The notes under the pieces were generated by a model. It was not told where the DNA came from, searched no databases, and saw only the letters and a list, made by a program, of their open reading frames with translations. A DNA stretch of 64,000 nucleotides from Microbacterium oleivorans (GTDB taxonomy: Bacteria; Actinomycetota; Actinomycetes; Actinomycetales; Microbacteriaceae), in assembly GCF_013389665.1 (NCBI RefSeq), contig NZ_CP058316.1, positions 310,001 to 374,000 on the forward strand, read 5' to 3'. Of this stretch, positions 20,032 through 29,422 are shown in pieces. Position 1 is the first letter of the stretch; every line of letters starts with the position of its first letter. The position numbers and the translations under genes are program-made.

Positions 20032-21140
20032 TTCTTCCTCCGGTAGAACGGCAGCGTGGTGACGGTTGCAGGAACGCGCGTGCCGCGGACATCGAGCGCG
20101 AGCTCGGTGCCGGGAACGGCGAGATCGGGGGTGACGTAGGCCATCGCGATCGGATGGCCGAGGGTGGGACTCAGGGCGCCGCTGGTGATCTCGCCCACCG
20201 TGCGGCCGGCGGCGTCGACGACCGCGTAGCCCGCGCGGCCGGCACGGCGACCCTCGGCGGTCAGGCCGACGAGGACCGGGAGCGCGGTGGTCTCCCGAGC
20301 GGCGAGGCCCTCCCTGCCGACGAAGTCCCGCTTCTCGGCGGCGACGACGCGGCCGAGACCTGCCTGAGCCGGCGTGACCTCGAGCGTCAGCTCGTGGCCG
20401 TAGAGGGGCATGCCGGCCTCGAGCCGCAGCGTGTCGCGCGAGGCGAGGCCGGCGGGCACGAGGCCGTGGCCCTGCCCCGCCGCCAGCAGCGCGTCCCACA
20501 GCGCCTCGGCGGCGGCCACGGGGATGAGCAGCTCGAAGCCGTCCTCACCCGTGTATCCGGTGCGGGCCACGAGCACGGGGACGCCGTCGAAGAAGGCGTC
20601 CGCCCAGGCGTAGTAGCGGGTGTCGCGAAGCGCGGTACCGGATTCGGCGAGACCGCGTGTCGCCTCGAGGATCGCCAGCGCGGCCGGGCCCTGGACGGCC
20701 AGCAGGGCGTAGTCGTCCGTGACGTCGCGCACCGCCGCGTCCCATCCCTCGGCCCGCTCCTGCAGGGCCACCGCGACCGCAGCACGGTTGCCCGCGTTGG
20801 CGATGACGAGGAACTTCTCCTGGCTCAGCCGGTAGACGATGACATCGTCGATGATCCCGCCGTCGGCCGCGAGCACGAGGGAGTACTTGGCCTTGCCGAC
20901 CGCCATCGCCGAGATCGCACCCGCGAGAGCGGCATCGAGGAACTCGCCCGCGACGGTCCCGGAGACGTCGAACTCGGCCATGTGCGAGATGTCGAACAGA
21001 CCGGCGGCCGTGCGGACGGCGTGATGCTCAGCGAGGTCCGAGGTGTACCGAACCGGCATCAGCCAACCGCCGAAGTCGGTGAACGACGCGCCGAGCGCGG
21101 CGTGCCGGTGGTGCAGAGCTGTGGAGCGGGGATCTGACAT
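20028..21140 (-). CDS. gcvT: Glycine cleavage system aminomethyltransferase, T protein
   Basis: A 370-residue folate-binding protein that releases ammonia from the aminomethyl-lipoyl group and forms methylene-tetrahydrofolate. The N-terminus [15 protein letters not shown] and the [10 protein letters not shown] segment are family signatures; the folate region [12 protein letters not shown] and the C-terminal [19 protein letters not shown] and KRDFVGRE segments are present. It is the first gene behind the riboswitch at 21195-21365 and overlaps gcvH by 4 nt. Confidence 0.97.
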   Translation of the reverse strand: MSDPRSTALHHRHAALGASFTDFGGWLMPVRYTSDLAEHHAVRTAAGLFDISHMAEFDVSGTVAGEFLDAALAGAISAMAVGKAKYSLVLAADGGIIDDVIVYRLSQEKFLVIANAGNRAAVAVALQERAEGWDAAVRDVTDDYALLAVQGPAALAILEATRGLAESGTALRDTRYYAWADAFFDGVPVLVARTGYTGEDGFELLIPVAAAEALWDALLAAGQGHGLVPAGLASRDTLRLEAGMPLYGHELTLEVTPAQAGLGRVVAAEKRDFVGREGLAARETTALPVLVGLTAEGRRAGRAGYAVVDAAGRTVGEITSGALSPTLGHPIAMAYVTPDLAVPGTELALDVRGTRVPATVTTLPFYRRKK

Positions 21141-21194
21141 GAGTTCTCCCGTTGCGGGCGGGCGGAGGCCACGGCTGCGGCATCCGGGAACTCC

Positions 21195-21365
21195 CCCTCT
21201 GTCTTGGGCCTGAGAGTTTCACCGGGCGGACCCGGCTTTCACCGTCGGCGGATCTCGAGCGAGATCGCTTTCCAGAGCGGCCGGACGTGCGCGGTACGAG
21301 GACCTGAGAGATTGGCGGGGAGGCTTGCTCCTTCGGTGCCCGGAGCGATCCGGGCTCTCCCGCGT
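21195..21365 (-). ncRNA. Tandem glycine riboswitch upstream of gcvT
   Basis: Read on the minus strand, the first aptamer begins GGGAGAG near 21365, includes CCGAAGGAGCAA and ends AATCTCTCAGG near 21300; the second contains CTGGAAAGC, CGCCGACGGTGAAAG and ends AAACTCTCAGGC near 21205. These are the conserved cores of cooperative two-aptamer glycine riboswitches, which usually switch gcv operons on when glycine binds. A TATGCT -10 candidate is at 21398-21403, 30 nt upstream. The purine-rich run GAGGGGGAG after the second aptamer (21188-21196) may be part of the expression platform. Confidence 0.93.
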
Positions 21366-21474
21366 GCGTCATGCGGCCTGTCTTCAGTTGCGCGATCAGC
21401 ATAGCGGCACGCCGCGCGATCCCCGCGCACCCGCGGGGACGCGCGCCGCGCCCGCCCCTCGGCGGTCCGCCGCG

Positions 21475-22647
21475 TCAACGCGTGCAGGCTCCGGATGCCA
21501 CCGCCGGTGCGTCCGCGCTCGCACCGGCCAGTGCCGGCAGCAGCTCGGTCGTCGTCATCGCATACCCGCGGCGCTCGTCGTCGGCGCCCCGCGCGAAGAC
21601 GACGCCGGTCACCTCGCCCGCGTCGGTCAGCAGCGGGCCTCCCGAATTGCCGGGGCGCACGTCGGCCTCGAGGGCGTAGATCTCGCGCGGTGCGCTGTTC
21701 TCGTCATAGATGTCGGGAACGGGAGCGGTCCCCACCGACAGCACGAACGCCGCCCCGCTGGTGAAGGGGCCGCCCAGCGGATAGCCCTGCACGGCGACCG
21801 GTGTGCCCGCGGTCACCGGGGGCACGACCGGGAGCGGCGGAGCCTCGAGTCCGTCGACCGCGATGACGGCGAGGTCGTCGACCTCGTCGAAATAGACCAC
21901 CCGGCCCTCCCGGGCGTCGAGCCCCGGCAGCTCGACGACGGGGGTGTCCACGCCCGCGACGACGTGCGCATTGGTCACGATGAGGTCGGCGGCGGCGACG
22001 AACCCCGAACCGGTCATCGAGACGCCGCAGGCGTACGCCGTGCCGCTGATGCGGGCGACGGATGCCGCGGCGCGCTGCAGCTCGGGATCCTCGAGCGAGA
22101 TCGCCGGTGCGGTGGGCGAGACCTCGGGCTGAAGCAGCTCGCCGATGCGCGGGATGCCCTCGTCGACGACGAAGCCCCGCACCTCGGCGAGGGCGCTGTC
22201 GACGGGGTCGGGGGTCAGCCCGTCGAGGAAGGTGAGCACCCGCGATGACGCCACCGCCGTCGACACCACCGGCATCCCGCTCGCCGTGACGGCGCCGGCC
22301 CCGAGCAGCAGGACCAGCCCGCCCGCGACCGCAGCCCCGCCGGCGCCGAGGATGCGGTCCAGGACGCGGAGCTTCGCGCGGTCGACACCGCGGCGCAGCG
22401 CAGCACCGACGGCGGTGCCCAGGGCGGTGCAGAGGCCGACGATCGCGATGGCGCAGACGGTGAGCACGAGCGAGCGGTACTCCCAGTCGGCCACCCCCGG
22501 GGCGATCAGCGGCACTGCCCAGACCGCCAGGAGCGCTCCGACCACGAGGCCCGCAAGCGATCCCGCGATCGCCACCAGACCGCGGGTCACGCCGATCGCG
22601 AAGGCGGCCACGAGGAGGATCACGACGATGACGTCGACCAGCAGCAC
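21475..22647 (-). CDS. MarP-like membrane serine protease (CvpA plus trypsin-like domain)
   Basis: A 390-residue protein with four N-terminal membrane helices of the CvpA/colicin V type (residues 1-125) and an extracytoplasmic chymotrypsin-fold protease domain. The triad can be read as His228 (TNAHVV), Asp258 (VDDLAV) and Ser335 (RPGNSGGP). Cys207 and Cys388 sit at the ends of the protease domain, matching the disulfide known in mycobacterial MarP, an acid and oxidative-stress resistance protease. It is divergent from nrtR, with the NrtR-like operators in the gap. Confidence 0.9.
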   Translation of the reverse strand: MLLVDVIVVILLVAAFAIGVTRGLVAIAGSLAGLVVGALLAVWAVPLIAPGVADWEYRSLVLTVCAIAIVGLCTALGTAVGAALRRGVDRAKLRVLDRILGAGGAAVAGGLVLLLGAGAVTASGMPVVSTAVASSRVLTFLDGLTPDPVDSALAEVRGFVVDEGIPRIGELLQPEVSPTAPAISLEDPELQRAAASVARISGTAYACGVSMTGSGFVAAADLIVTNAHVVAGVDTPVVELPGLDAREGRVVYFDEVDDLAVIAVDGLEAPPLPVVPPVTAGTPVAVQGYPLGGPFTSGAAFVLSVGTAPVPDIYDENSAPREIYALEADVRPGNSGGPLLTDAGEVTGVVFARGADDERRGYAMTTTELLPALAGASADAPAVASGACTR

Positions 22648-22701
22648 GGAACCTCCTCGGGACTCCTCCAGCGTACGGCGCTCCGCTGGGAGACACCCGG
22701 T

Positions 22702-22760
22702 TTGGCGTTCTGGTCATACTGACCCTAAGATCGACTCCGGGAGTTATGGTCACTATGACA
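22702..22760 (+). promoter_or_regulatory. nrtR-nad operon promoter with two GTCA-N3-TGAC operators
   Basis: TTGGCG (22702-22707), an 18-nt spacer and TAAGAT (22726-22731) form a good promoter. A perfect palindrome GGTCA-TAC-TGACC (22712-22724) lies between the -35 and -10 boxes. A second copy, GTCA-CTA-TGAC (22749-22759), has its centre 36 nt downstream and covers the start codon region. Position and symmetry point to repression by the Nudix-type regulator encoded next. Confidence 0.7.
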
Positions 22761-23462
22761 CGAACAGCACGGGCCTCGGGGTCCGACGACATCCGCGTCG
22801 CGGTGTCCACCGTGATCTTCAGCCTGCGTCATGACCTCCGCCCGGGTGGTGCGGAGCTACCCTCGGTGGTGCTCCCGCTCGTCCGGCGCACCCGCGACCC
22901 GCACGCGGGTCACTGGGCCCTCCCCGGCGGCTGGCTGGATGCCACCGAGAACCTGGAGGCCGCCGCCTCCCGCACGCTCGCCGAGACCACCGCCCTGGCG
23001 CCGAGCTATCTCGAGCAGCTCTACGCGTTCGGCGATGTCGGGCGCTCGCCGTCGCGCGTGGTGTCGATCGTCTACTGGGCGCTCGTGCGCGAGGACATCG
23101 CCTCCACGCCGCTGCCCGCCGACGAGAACGTGGCGTGGTTCGACGCCGCCGAACTTCCCCCGCTCGCGTTCGATCACGCGCAGATCGTCGAGTACGCCCT
23201 GTGGCGGCTGCGGAACAAGGTCGGCTACAGCCGGATCGCCCACGGGCTCCTCCCCGACCTGTTCACCCTCGCCGACCTCCGGGAGGTCTACGAGGCCATC
23301 GGCGGACGACGTCTGGATCCCGCGAACTTCCGCCGTCAGGTGGAGGGATCGGGAACGCTCATCCCGACGGACGGCTTCCGCACCGGCAGCCACCGCCCGG
23401 CCCGCCTGTACCGCTACAACCACGATGTCGAGCTCGCCGACCGCGGCCCGCTCCCCCGATGA
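22755..23462 (+). CDS. nrtR: NrtR-type Nudix transcriptional regulator of NAD synthesis
   Basis: A 235-residue protein with an N-terminal Nudix fold (WALPGGWLDATENLEAAASR, TLAETTAL) and a C-terminal winged helix (FTLADLREVYEAIGGRRLDP ... NFRRQVEGSGTLIPT). The Nudix box is degenerate at the catalytic Glu pair (REx2EE becomes SRTLAETT), as expected for NrtR proteins that bind ADP-ribose without hydrolysing it. It heads nadA-nadB-nadC and a cysteine desulfurase. I prefer ATG 22755, 11 nt from GGAG; ATG 22746 has only 2 nt. The promoter palindromes suggest autoregulation. Confidence 0.88.
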   Translation: MTRTARASGSDDIRVAVSTVIFSLRHDLRPGGAELPSVVLPLVRRTRDPHAGHWALPGGWLDATENLEAAASRTLAETTALAPSYLEQLYAFGDVGRSPSRVVSIVYWALVREDIASTPLPADENVAWFDAAELPPLAFDHAQIVEYALWRLRNKVGYSRIAHGLLPDLFTLADLREVYEAIGGRRLDPANFRRQVEGSGTLIPTDGFRTGSHRPARLYRYNHDVELADRGPLPR

Positions 23463-23472
23463 AGGAACAGCC

Positions 23473-24783
23473 ATGACTTCCTCGCCGCTCACCCTCGAAC
23501 CCCGCCCGGTCGATCCGAGTGTCGACCACGGCATCCGCGCGATCGTCTCCGGCGCGTCGACCGCCGAGACCTGCAACACCGACCTGGCCGCCGGGCCGTG
23601 GGACTTCGATGCCCGGCCCGGCTACGGACCGGGATCGTCCATGGGCGACGTCATCCCCACCGGCGCGCCCCGCCAGGGCGCACTCCCCGAGAGCTACCGC
23701 GCCGCATCCGAGGCTGACCTCCACGAGCGCATCCGTGCCGCCAAGGCGACGCTCGGCGACCGGGTCGTCGTGCTCGGACACTTCTACCAGCGCGAGGAGG
23801 TGGTCGTCCACGCCGACTACGTCGGGGACTCCTTCCAGTTGGCCGGGGCTGCGAAGGCGCACCCCGAGGCCGAGGCGATCGTCTTCTGCGGCGTCCACTT
23901 CATGGCCGAGACCGCGGATCTGCTCTCTCGGCCCGAGCAGGCCGTCATCCTGCCGAATCTCGCGGCGGGCTGCTCGATGGCCGATATGGCCTCGATCGAC
24001 GAGGTCGAGGAGTGCTGGGAGCAGCTCGCCGAGGTCTACGGCGATCTCGACACCCCCGACGACGACGGGCTGCTGCCGGTCATCCCGGTCACGTACATGA
24101 ACTCGTCCGCCGCGATCAAAGGCTTCGTCGGGCGGCACGGCGGCATCGTGTGCACCTCCTCCAACGCCCGCACCGTGCTGGAGTGGGCGTTCGCGCGCGG
24201 CCGTCGGGTGCTGTTCTTCCCCGACCAGCACCTCGGACGCAACACGGCCAAGGCCATGGGTGTGCCGCTGGAGCAGATGCCGCTGTGGAACCCCCGCCGA
24301 CCCTTCGGAGGGGCCGCGGACGCTCTGCCGGACGCGCGGGTCATCCTGTGGCACGGGTTCTGCTCGGTGCACCGGCGCTTCACCGTCGAGCAGATCGCGA
24401 AGGCGCGCGCCGACCACCCGGACGTCCGGGTCATCGTGCACCCCGAGTGCCCCATGGCCGTGGTGGACGCGGCAGACGAAGCGGGATCGACCGACTACAT
24501 CCGCAAGGCGATCGACGCCGCCACCGAGCCGACGACCTTCGCCATCGGCACCGAGATCAACCTCGTGCAGCGACTCGCGGCCCAGTACCCGCAGCACGAG
24601 ATCTTCTGTCTCGACCCCGTCGTGTGCCCGTGCTCCACGATGTACCGCATCCATCCCGGCTACCTCGCCTGGGTGCTCGAGGAGCTCGTCGCGGGGCGGA
24701 CGCCCAACCGCATCCGGGTTCCCGCCGACGTCGCCGATCCGGCGCGCGTCGCGCTGGAGCGGATGCTGGCGGCGCGACCGTGA
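23473..24783 (+). CDS. nadA: Quinolinate synthase
   Basis: A 436-residue [4Fe-4S] enzyme that condenses iminoaspartate with dihydroxyacetone phosphate to quinolinate. The three cluster cysteines can be placed in LAAGCSMADM, in the GGIVCTSSNA segment or WHGFCSVH, and in VVCPCSTMYRIHP; LGHFYQREEV and VGDSFQLAG are the substrate loops. It has an N-terminal extension of about 80 residues typical of the actinobacterial long form. ATG at 23473 is preceded by AAGGAACAG. It is followed by nadB with a 4-nt overlap (GTGA). Confidence 0.96.
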   Translation: MTSSPLTLEPRPVDPSVDHGIRAIVSGASTAETCNTDLAAGPWDFDARPGYGPGSSMGDVIPTGAPRQGALPESYRAASEADLHERIRAAKATLGDRVVVLGHFYQREEVVVHADYVGDSFQLAGAAKAHPEAEAIVFCGVHFMAETADLLSRPEQAVILPNLAAGCSMADMASIDEVEECWEQLAEVYGDLDTPDDDGLLPVIPVTYMNSSAAIKGFVGRHGGIVCTSSNARTVLEWAFARGRRVLFFPDQHLGRNTAKAMGVPLEQMPLWNPRRPFGGAADALPDARVILWHGFCSVHRRFTVEQIAKARADHPDVRVIVHPECPMAVVDAADEAGSTDYIRKAIDAATEPTTFAIGTEINLVQRLAAQYPQHEIFCLDPVVCPCSTMYRIHPGYLAWVLEELVAGRTPNRIRVPADVADPARVALERMLAARP

Positions 24784-26337
24784 CCGCTCGCGTCGTGGTC
24801 GTCGGGTCCGGACTCGCCGGCGCGCTGAGCGCTCTGCGTGCCCGCGCGCTCCGGTTGCCGCGTCGTGGTCATGACCAAGGCCGGACTCGGCGAGGGCAAC
24901 ACCGCCTACGCACAGGGTGGGATCGCCGCCGCCGTCGGGGCCGACGACTCCCTCGATCGGCACCTCGCCGACACCGTGCGGGCCGGGGCGGACACCGTCG
25001 ACCCGGAGGCGGTCCGGACGCTCGTGTCTGCCGGACCGGCGGCGGTCGCCGAGCTCGCCCGGCTGGGGGTCGTCTTCGACGTCGACGGTGACGGCGGACT
25101 GTCGCTCGGGCTCGAGGGCGCACACAGCCGCCCCCGCATCCTCCACGCGGGCGGCGACGCGACAGGCGCGGTCATCCAGCACGCGCTCGACCGAGCGCTC
25201 CGCGACCGAGGCGTCGAGGTGCGCACGCACACCCTCGCGATCGAGCTGATCATCGAGCGGGGCCGCGTCCGCGGCCTCGCCGTCGCGCGAGACGGCGAGA
25301 CGTCGCTCGTGCCCGCCGACGCGGTGATCCTCGCCGCCGGAGGGGCCGGGCAGCTGTTCGCCCACACCACCAACCCCGCGGTGGCCACCGGGGACGGCAT
25401 CGCGCTCGCGCTCCGGGCGGGCGCCGCGGTGACCGATCTGGAGTTCACGCAGTTCCACCCCACCGCCCTCGCGGACGGCACGCTCGTCTCGGAGGCCGTG
25501 CGCGGCGAAGGGGCCGTCCTCGTCGATGACGTCGGCCGGAGGTTCTGCCTCGACGAGCACCCGGCGGGAGAGCTCGCTCCCCGGGACGTCGTGGCGCGGG
25601 CCATGGCGGCGGCGATGTCACGTCAGGGCGGACGTCCGGTGCGCCTGGATGCGACGCGCCTGCGCGCGACGCCCGCGGCGACGGCGGCGTTCCTCGCCGG
25701 CCGCTTCCCCACGATCGACCGGGCCGTGCGCGAGCGAGGCTGGGACTGGGCACGGGAGCCGATCCCGGTCACCCCGGCGGCGCACTATCTGATGGGCGGG
25801 GTGGTCACCGACCTCCACGGGCGCACCAGCGTCGCCGGACTCTACGCGGCCGGCGAGGTCGCGCGCACCGGGGTCCACGGGGCGAATCGCCTCGCCTCGA
25901 ACTCGCTCCTGGAGGCGGCCGTCTTCGGAGCACGGGCGGGCGAGGCCGTCGCGGCCGACGCCCGCGGCACCTGGCCGGACGTCGCACCGCCGGCCCCGCC
26001 CGCGGTGCGACGTCCGGCCGACGCACCGTCCGCACGTCCCGCGCCGCCCTTCTCCCGCCTCGCGCTGCAGCAGCTCATGTGGGAGCACGTCGGCCTCCGT
26101 CGCGACGGGACCGGGCTCGCCCACGCTCGGGCCGTGCTCGAGGAGTGGTCGCAGACGCCGCGCGAGACGCGGACCGTGCGTGGGAGCGAGGACGCATCGC
26201 TGCTGCTCGTCGCACGCGCGATGACCGCGGCGGCGTTCGATCGGCGCGGGTCGCTGGGGTCGCATCACCGCGTCGACGATGCCGGCGCCGCCGACGCCGG
26301 CATCGCGGCCGCCATGCCGAGCGAGAGGGTCGCCTGA
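24780..26337 (+). CDS. nadB: L-aspartate oxidase, with an apparent 1-nt frameshift near the start
   Basis: NadB oxidises L-aspartate to iminoaspartate for NadA. The FAD Rossmann segment VTARVVVVGSGLAGALSALR is read from the GTG at 24780, which overlaps the nadA stop, but the rest (SGCRVVVMTKAGLGEGNTAY onward, then EFTQFHPTAL and NRLASNSLLEA) is in another frame. Removing one C of the CCC at 24841-24843 joins them exactly, giving a normal 518-residue protein. As written, the longest intact frame starts at GTG 24838 and lacks the dinucleotide-binding motif, so it would be inactive. A sequencing error is the simplest explanation; otherwise this is a recent pseudogene. Confidence 0.85.
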
Positions 26338-27194
26338 TGTTCGTTCCCCCCGCACTCGCGCGCCTGGTGCAGTCGGCTCTCGACGAGGACGCTCCGTGGG
26401 GCGATGCCACGAGCGGGGCGTTCGTGCCCGCCGAGGCCATCGCCGAGGCCCGACTCGTCACCCGGGCCGCGGGTGTCTTCAGCGGTGGCGCGCTTTTCGA
26501 GGCCGCCTTCGCGTTGACCGACCCGGGCTGCACGGTCGACGATCTCGCGCCGTCCGGCGCGGCGATCCGGCCCGGCGACGTGCTGGCGACCGTCCGAGGA
26601 CCGGCGCGAGCCGTTCTGACCGCCGAACGGGTCGGACTCAACTTCGCCCAGCGCATGTCCGGCATCGCGACGCTGACCCGGCGCTACGTCGACGCGGTCT
26701 CGGGCACGGGCGTACGTATCGTCGACACGCGCAAGACCACGCCCGGACTCCGCGCGGTGGAGCGCGCGGCGGTGCGCGACGGCGGTGGAGCGAACCACCG
26801 GTTCTCCCTGTCGGATGCCGTGATGCTCAAAGACAACCACCTCGGCGTCATCACGGCGGATGGGGTCTCGATCACCGAGGGGCTGCGGCGCGCGATGTCG
26901 ACGCTCCCGCACACCATGCACGTCGAGGTCGAGGTCGATCGCATCGATCAGATCGAGCCGGTGCTCGCGGCGGGGATCGACACGATCATGCTCGACAACT
27001 TCGCCCTCGACGATCTCCGCCGAGGCGTCGCGCTCGTCGCCGGGCGTGCGACGGTCGAGGCATCCGGCGGCGTCAGCCTCGACACCGTCCGGGCGATCGC
27101 CGAGACGGGGGTCGACGTCATCTCGGTCGGAGCGCTGACCCACTCCGCTCCCGCCCTCGACCTGGGGCTGGATCTCGTGATCGGCGCGACCTGA
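26337..27194 (+). CDS. nadC: Nicotinate-nucleotide diphosphorylase (quinolinate phosphoribosyltransferase)
   Basis: A 285-residue enzyme converting quinolinate and PRPP to nicotinate mononucleotide. Signatures: EDAPWGDATS, AERVGLNFAQRMSGIAT, VDTRKTTPGLRAVERAAVRD, GGGANHRFSLSDAVMLKDNH, IMLDNF and EASGGVSLDTV. Full family length. Its ATG shares one base with the nadB stop (TGATG), and it is itself followed by the desulfurase with the same 1-nt overlap, so the nad genes form a tight operon. Confidence 0.97.
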   Translation: MFVPPALARLVQSALDEDAPWGDATSGAFVPAEAIAEARLVTRAAGVFSGGALFEAAFALTDPGCTVDDLAPSGAAIRPGDVLATVRGPARAVLTAERVGLNFAQRMSGIATLTRRYVDAVSGTGVRIVDTRKTTPGLRAVERAAVRDGGGANHRFSLSDAVMLKDNHLGVITADGVSITEGLRRAMSTLPHTMHVEVEVDRIDQIEPVLAAGIDTIMLDNFALDDLRRGVALVAGRATVEASGGVSLDTVRAIAETGVDVISVGALTHSAPALDLGLDLVIGAT

Positions 27195-28324
27195 TGCTCT
27201 ACCTCGACCATGCCGCGGGCGGCCCGGTCCGGCGCGAGGTGCTCGAGGCCATGGCCCCCTTCCTCACCGGGCGGTTCGGCAATCCCTCGAGCGTCCACAC
27301 CGTCGGCGAGGACATCGCGTCGGCGCTCGAGGACGCGCGCCGACGGGTGGGCGCCGTGCTGGGCGTGCGCGCCGGGGACGTGGTGTTCACCTCCGGCGGC
27401 ACCGAGGCCAACAACCTCGCGATCGCCGGCATCGCCCTCGGCGCACGCGGGCGCCGGCCCGGGCATATCGTGACCACGGCGATCGAGCACGACTCCGTCC
27501 TCGCGGTCTGCCGGTATCTCGTGCGCATGCACGACTACGAGCTCGACGTCGTCCCCGTCGATGCGGCCGGCCGGGTCGACCCGGGACGCATCGCCGACGC
27601 CCTGCGCGAGCACACCGCGGTGGTCAGCGTCGGCTACGCCAACAACGAGATCGGCACCGTGCAGGACGTCGCCGGTGTCGTCCGTGCGGCCGGATCGGTG
27701 CCCGTCCACGTCGACGCGGTGCAGGCTGCCGGATGGCTGCCGCTGGCGGGAACGGGCGCCGCGGCTCTGTCGATCGCCGGACACAAGATCGGCGCACCGC
27801 AGGGCATCGGCGTCCTCGCAGTGCGCGGGCGCCTCCCCCTCGAGCCGGTCATCCACGGCGGCGGCCAGGAGCGGGGCCGCCGGTCGGGAACCCAGAACGT
27901 CGCCGCCGCCGTCGGCTTCGCGCTGGCCCTCGAGCTCGCCGAGCGGGAGCGGACGGATGCCGCCGCACGCGCCGTCCGGGCACGCGACACGTTCACGGCG
28001 CTCGTGCTGGCGGAGATCCCGGGCGCCGAGCTGACGGGCGACCCCGTCGACCGGCTGCCCGGTCTCGCCTCGTTCGTGTTCGCCGGCACATCGGGCGAAG
28101 CGGTCCTGCTCGAGCTCGAACGGCGCGGGATCGTCACGAGCAGCGGGTCGGCGTGCGCCGCCGGCAGCGACGAGCCCTCGCACGTCCTCACCGCCCTCGG
28201 CCTCGACGCCGACGCCGGCCGAACCGCCGTGCGCTTCAGCTTCGACCGTGCCGTCCCGCCCCACCCTGTCGCGCTCGCCGACGCGGTGACCGACGCAGTG
28301 GCGGCGGTACGATCGGGGTCGTGA
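27194..28324 (+). CDS. Cysteine desulfurase (NifS/IscS family) of the NAD operon
   Basis: A 376-residue PLP enzyme: LYLDHAAGGPVRREVLEAM start, TSGGTEANNLAI, YANNEIGTVQ, PLP lysine in SIAGHKIGAPQG, and the catalytic Cys in SSGSACAAGSDEPSHVL. The last gene of nrtR-nadA-nadB-nadC, with a 1-nt overlap (TGATG). Such desulfurases next to nadA are generally thought to supply sulfur for the quinolinate synthase [4Fe-4S] cluster (NadS/NifS-like role); general Fe-S or tRNA thiolation is an alternative. Confidence 0.93.
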   Translation: MLYLDHAAGGPVRREVLEAMAPFLTGRFGNPSSVHTVGEDIASALEDARRRVGAVLGVRAGDVVFTSGGTEANNLAIAGIALGARGRRPGHIVTTAIEHDSVLAVCRYLVRMHDYELDVVPVDAAGRVDPGRIADALREHTAVVSVGYANNEIGTVQDVAGVVRAAGSVPVHVDAVQAAGWLPLAGTGAAALSIAGHKIGAPQGIGVLAVRGRLPLEPVIHGGGQERGRRSGTQNVAAAVGFALALELAERERTDAAARAVRARDTFTALVLAEIPGAELTGDPVDRLPGLASFVFAGTSGEAVLLELERRGIVTSSGSACAAGSDEPSHVLTALGLDADAGRTAVRFSFDRAVPPHPVALADAVTDAVAAVRSGS

Positions 28325-29277
28325 GCACGCCCGTCGTCACCGTCATCGTCCCCGGTCGCGACATCGCCCCCTACGCTGCGGACGCGCTCGCGTCGTTGCA
28401 GGCCCAGACCCTGCCGCGGTGGCGGGCACTGCTCGTCGACGACGGCTCGCGCGACGACACCGGTTCGATCTTCGCGCGTGCGGCTGCCGGTGACGGCCGC
28501 TTCCAGGTCGTGACACACGACCGGCCCCGGGGTCTCGGCGCCGCCCGCAACGCGGCGCTCGATCTCGTCGACACGCCCTTCGTGGCGTTCCTCGACGGCG
28601 ACGACGTCCTCACCCCGTCGGCGCTGGAGCGTCTGGTGAGCACCCTCGACGCCACGGGTTCGGACTTCGTCGTGGGCGCGTACGTGCGTCTGCGGCCCAC
28701 GGACGAGGGGTACGTCCCCGGCGCGGTGCAGCCCTGGGTGTCCGCGGCCACCGACCCCGCCCGCCTCGGGACGACCCTGGCCGATCACCCCGCCGCATCC
28801 GGGAACATCGTCGCCTGGTCGAAGGCGAGCCGCATCGAGTTCTGGCGCCGCCACCGGCTTCGCTTCCCGGAGGGCCGGCTGTACGAGGATCAGCTCGTCG
28901 CGCAGCAGATGTACACCCGGGCGCGCGCGTTCGACGTCATCCCCGACGTCGTCGTGCAGTGGCGGGAACGAGCCGACGGGTCGTCCATCACCCAGCACCG
29001 CGCGCAGTTGAGCGTGCTCGTGGACTACATCGAGGCGCTCCGCGGCGGTCTCGCCGTGCTCGACGCCGCCGACGCGAGGGATGCCGCGCACGCGCGCGTG
29101 CGCCTGGTGCTCGAGATGGATGTGCCGCCGCTCGTGCGCATCGCGCAGACGCATCCGGATCCCGAGTACCGACGCCGCGTCGGCGGTCTCGTCCGCGACT
29201 TCCTCGACCGCGCCACGGTCCTCCCTGCCGTCGACCCCGGCATCGCCGAGCTGTGGCGCGCCGCCCGTCTGTGGTGA
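28321..29277 (+). CDS. Family 2 glycosyltransferase
   Basis: A 318-residue GT-A protein. VTVIVPGRDIAPYAADALAS opens the fold, LVDDGSRDDT is the nucleotide-sugar site and AFLDGDDVLTPSALERL carries the DXD-type metal motif. A C-terminal helical domain of about 110 residues resembles teichoic-acid or exopolysaccharide transferases. The GTG overlaps the desulfurase stop by 4 nt, but TACGAT (28308-28313) lies 7 nt before it, so it may have its own leaderless promoter rather than belong to the nad operon. Acceptor unknown. Confidence 0.88.
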   Translation: MSTPVVTVIVPGRDIAPYAADALASLQAQTLPRWRALLVDDGSRDDTGSIFARAAAGDGRFQVVTHDRPRGLGAARNAALDLVDTPFVAFLDGDDVLTPSALERLVSTLDATGSDFVVGAYVRLRPTDEGYVPGAVQPWVSAATDPARLGTTLADHPAASGNIVAWSKASRIEFWRRHRLRFPEGRLYEDQLVAQQMYTRARAFDVIPDVVVQWRERADGSSITQHRAQLSVLVDYIEALRGGLAVLDAADARDAAHARVRLVLEMDVPPLVRIAQTHPDPEYRRRVGGLVRDFLDRATVLPAVDPGIAELWRAARLW

Positions 29278-29422
29278 CTCGCTTCGCCGAGACGGCGGGT
29301 CCCGGTGCCGCGCTCGCTGGTGGGCGGGCCCGCGGCGGGGAATAATCGGAACGCGGGGGCGTTCCTCCTGCGGTGTCCGCCCTCGGGTGACGACCGACCT
29401 TTCCGTACCGAGGAGCTTCTCC

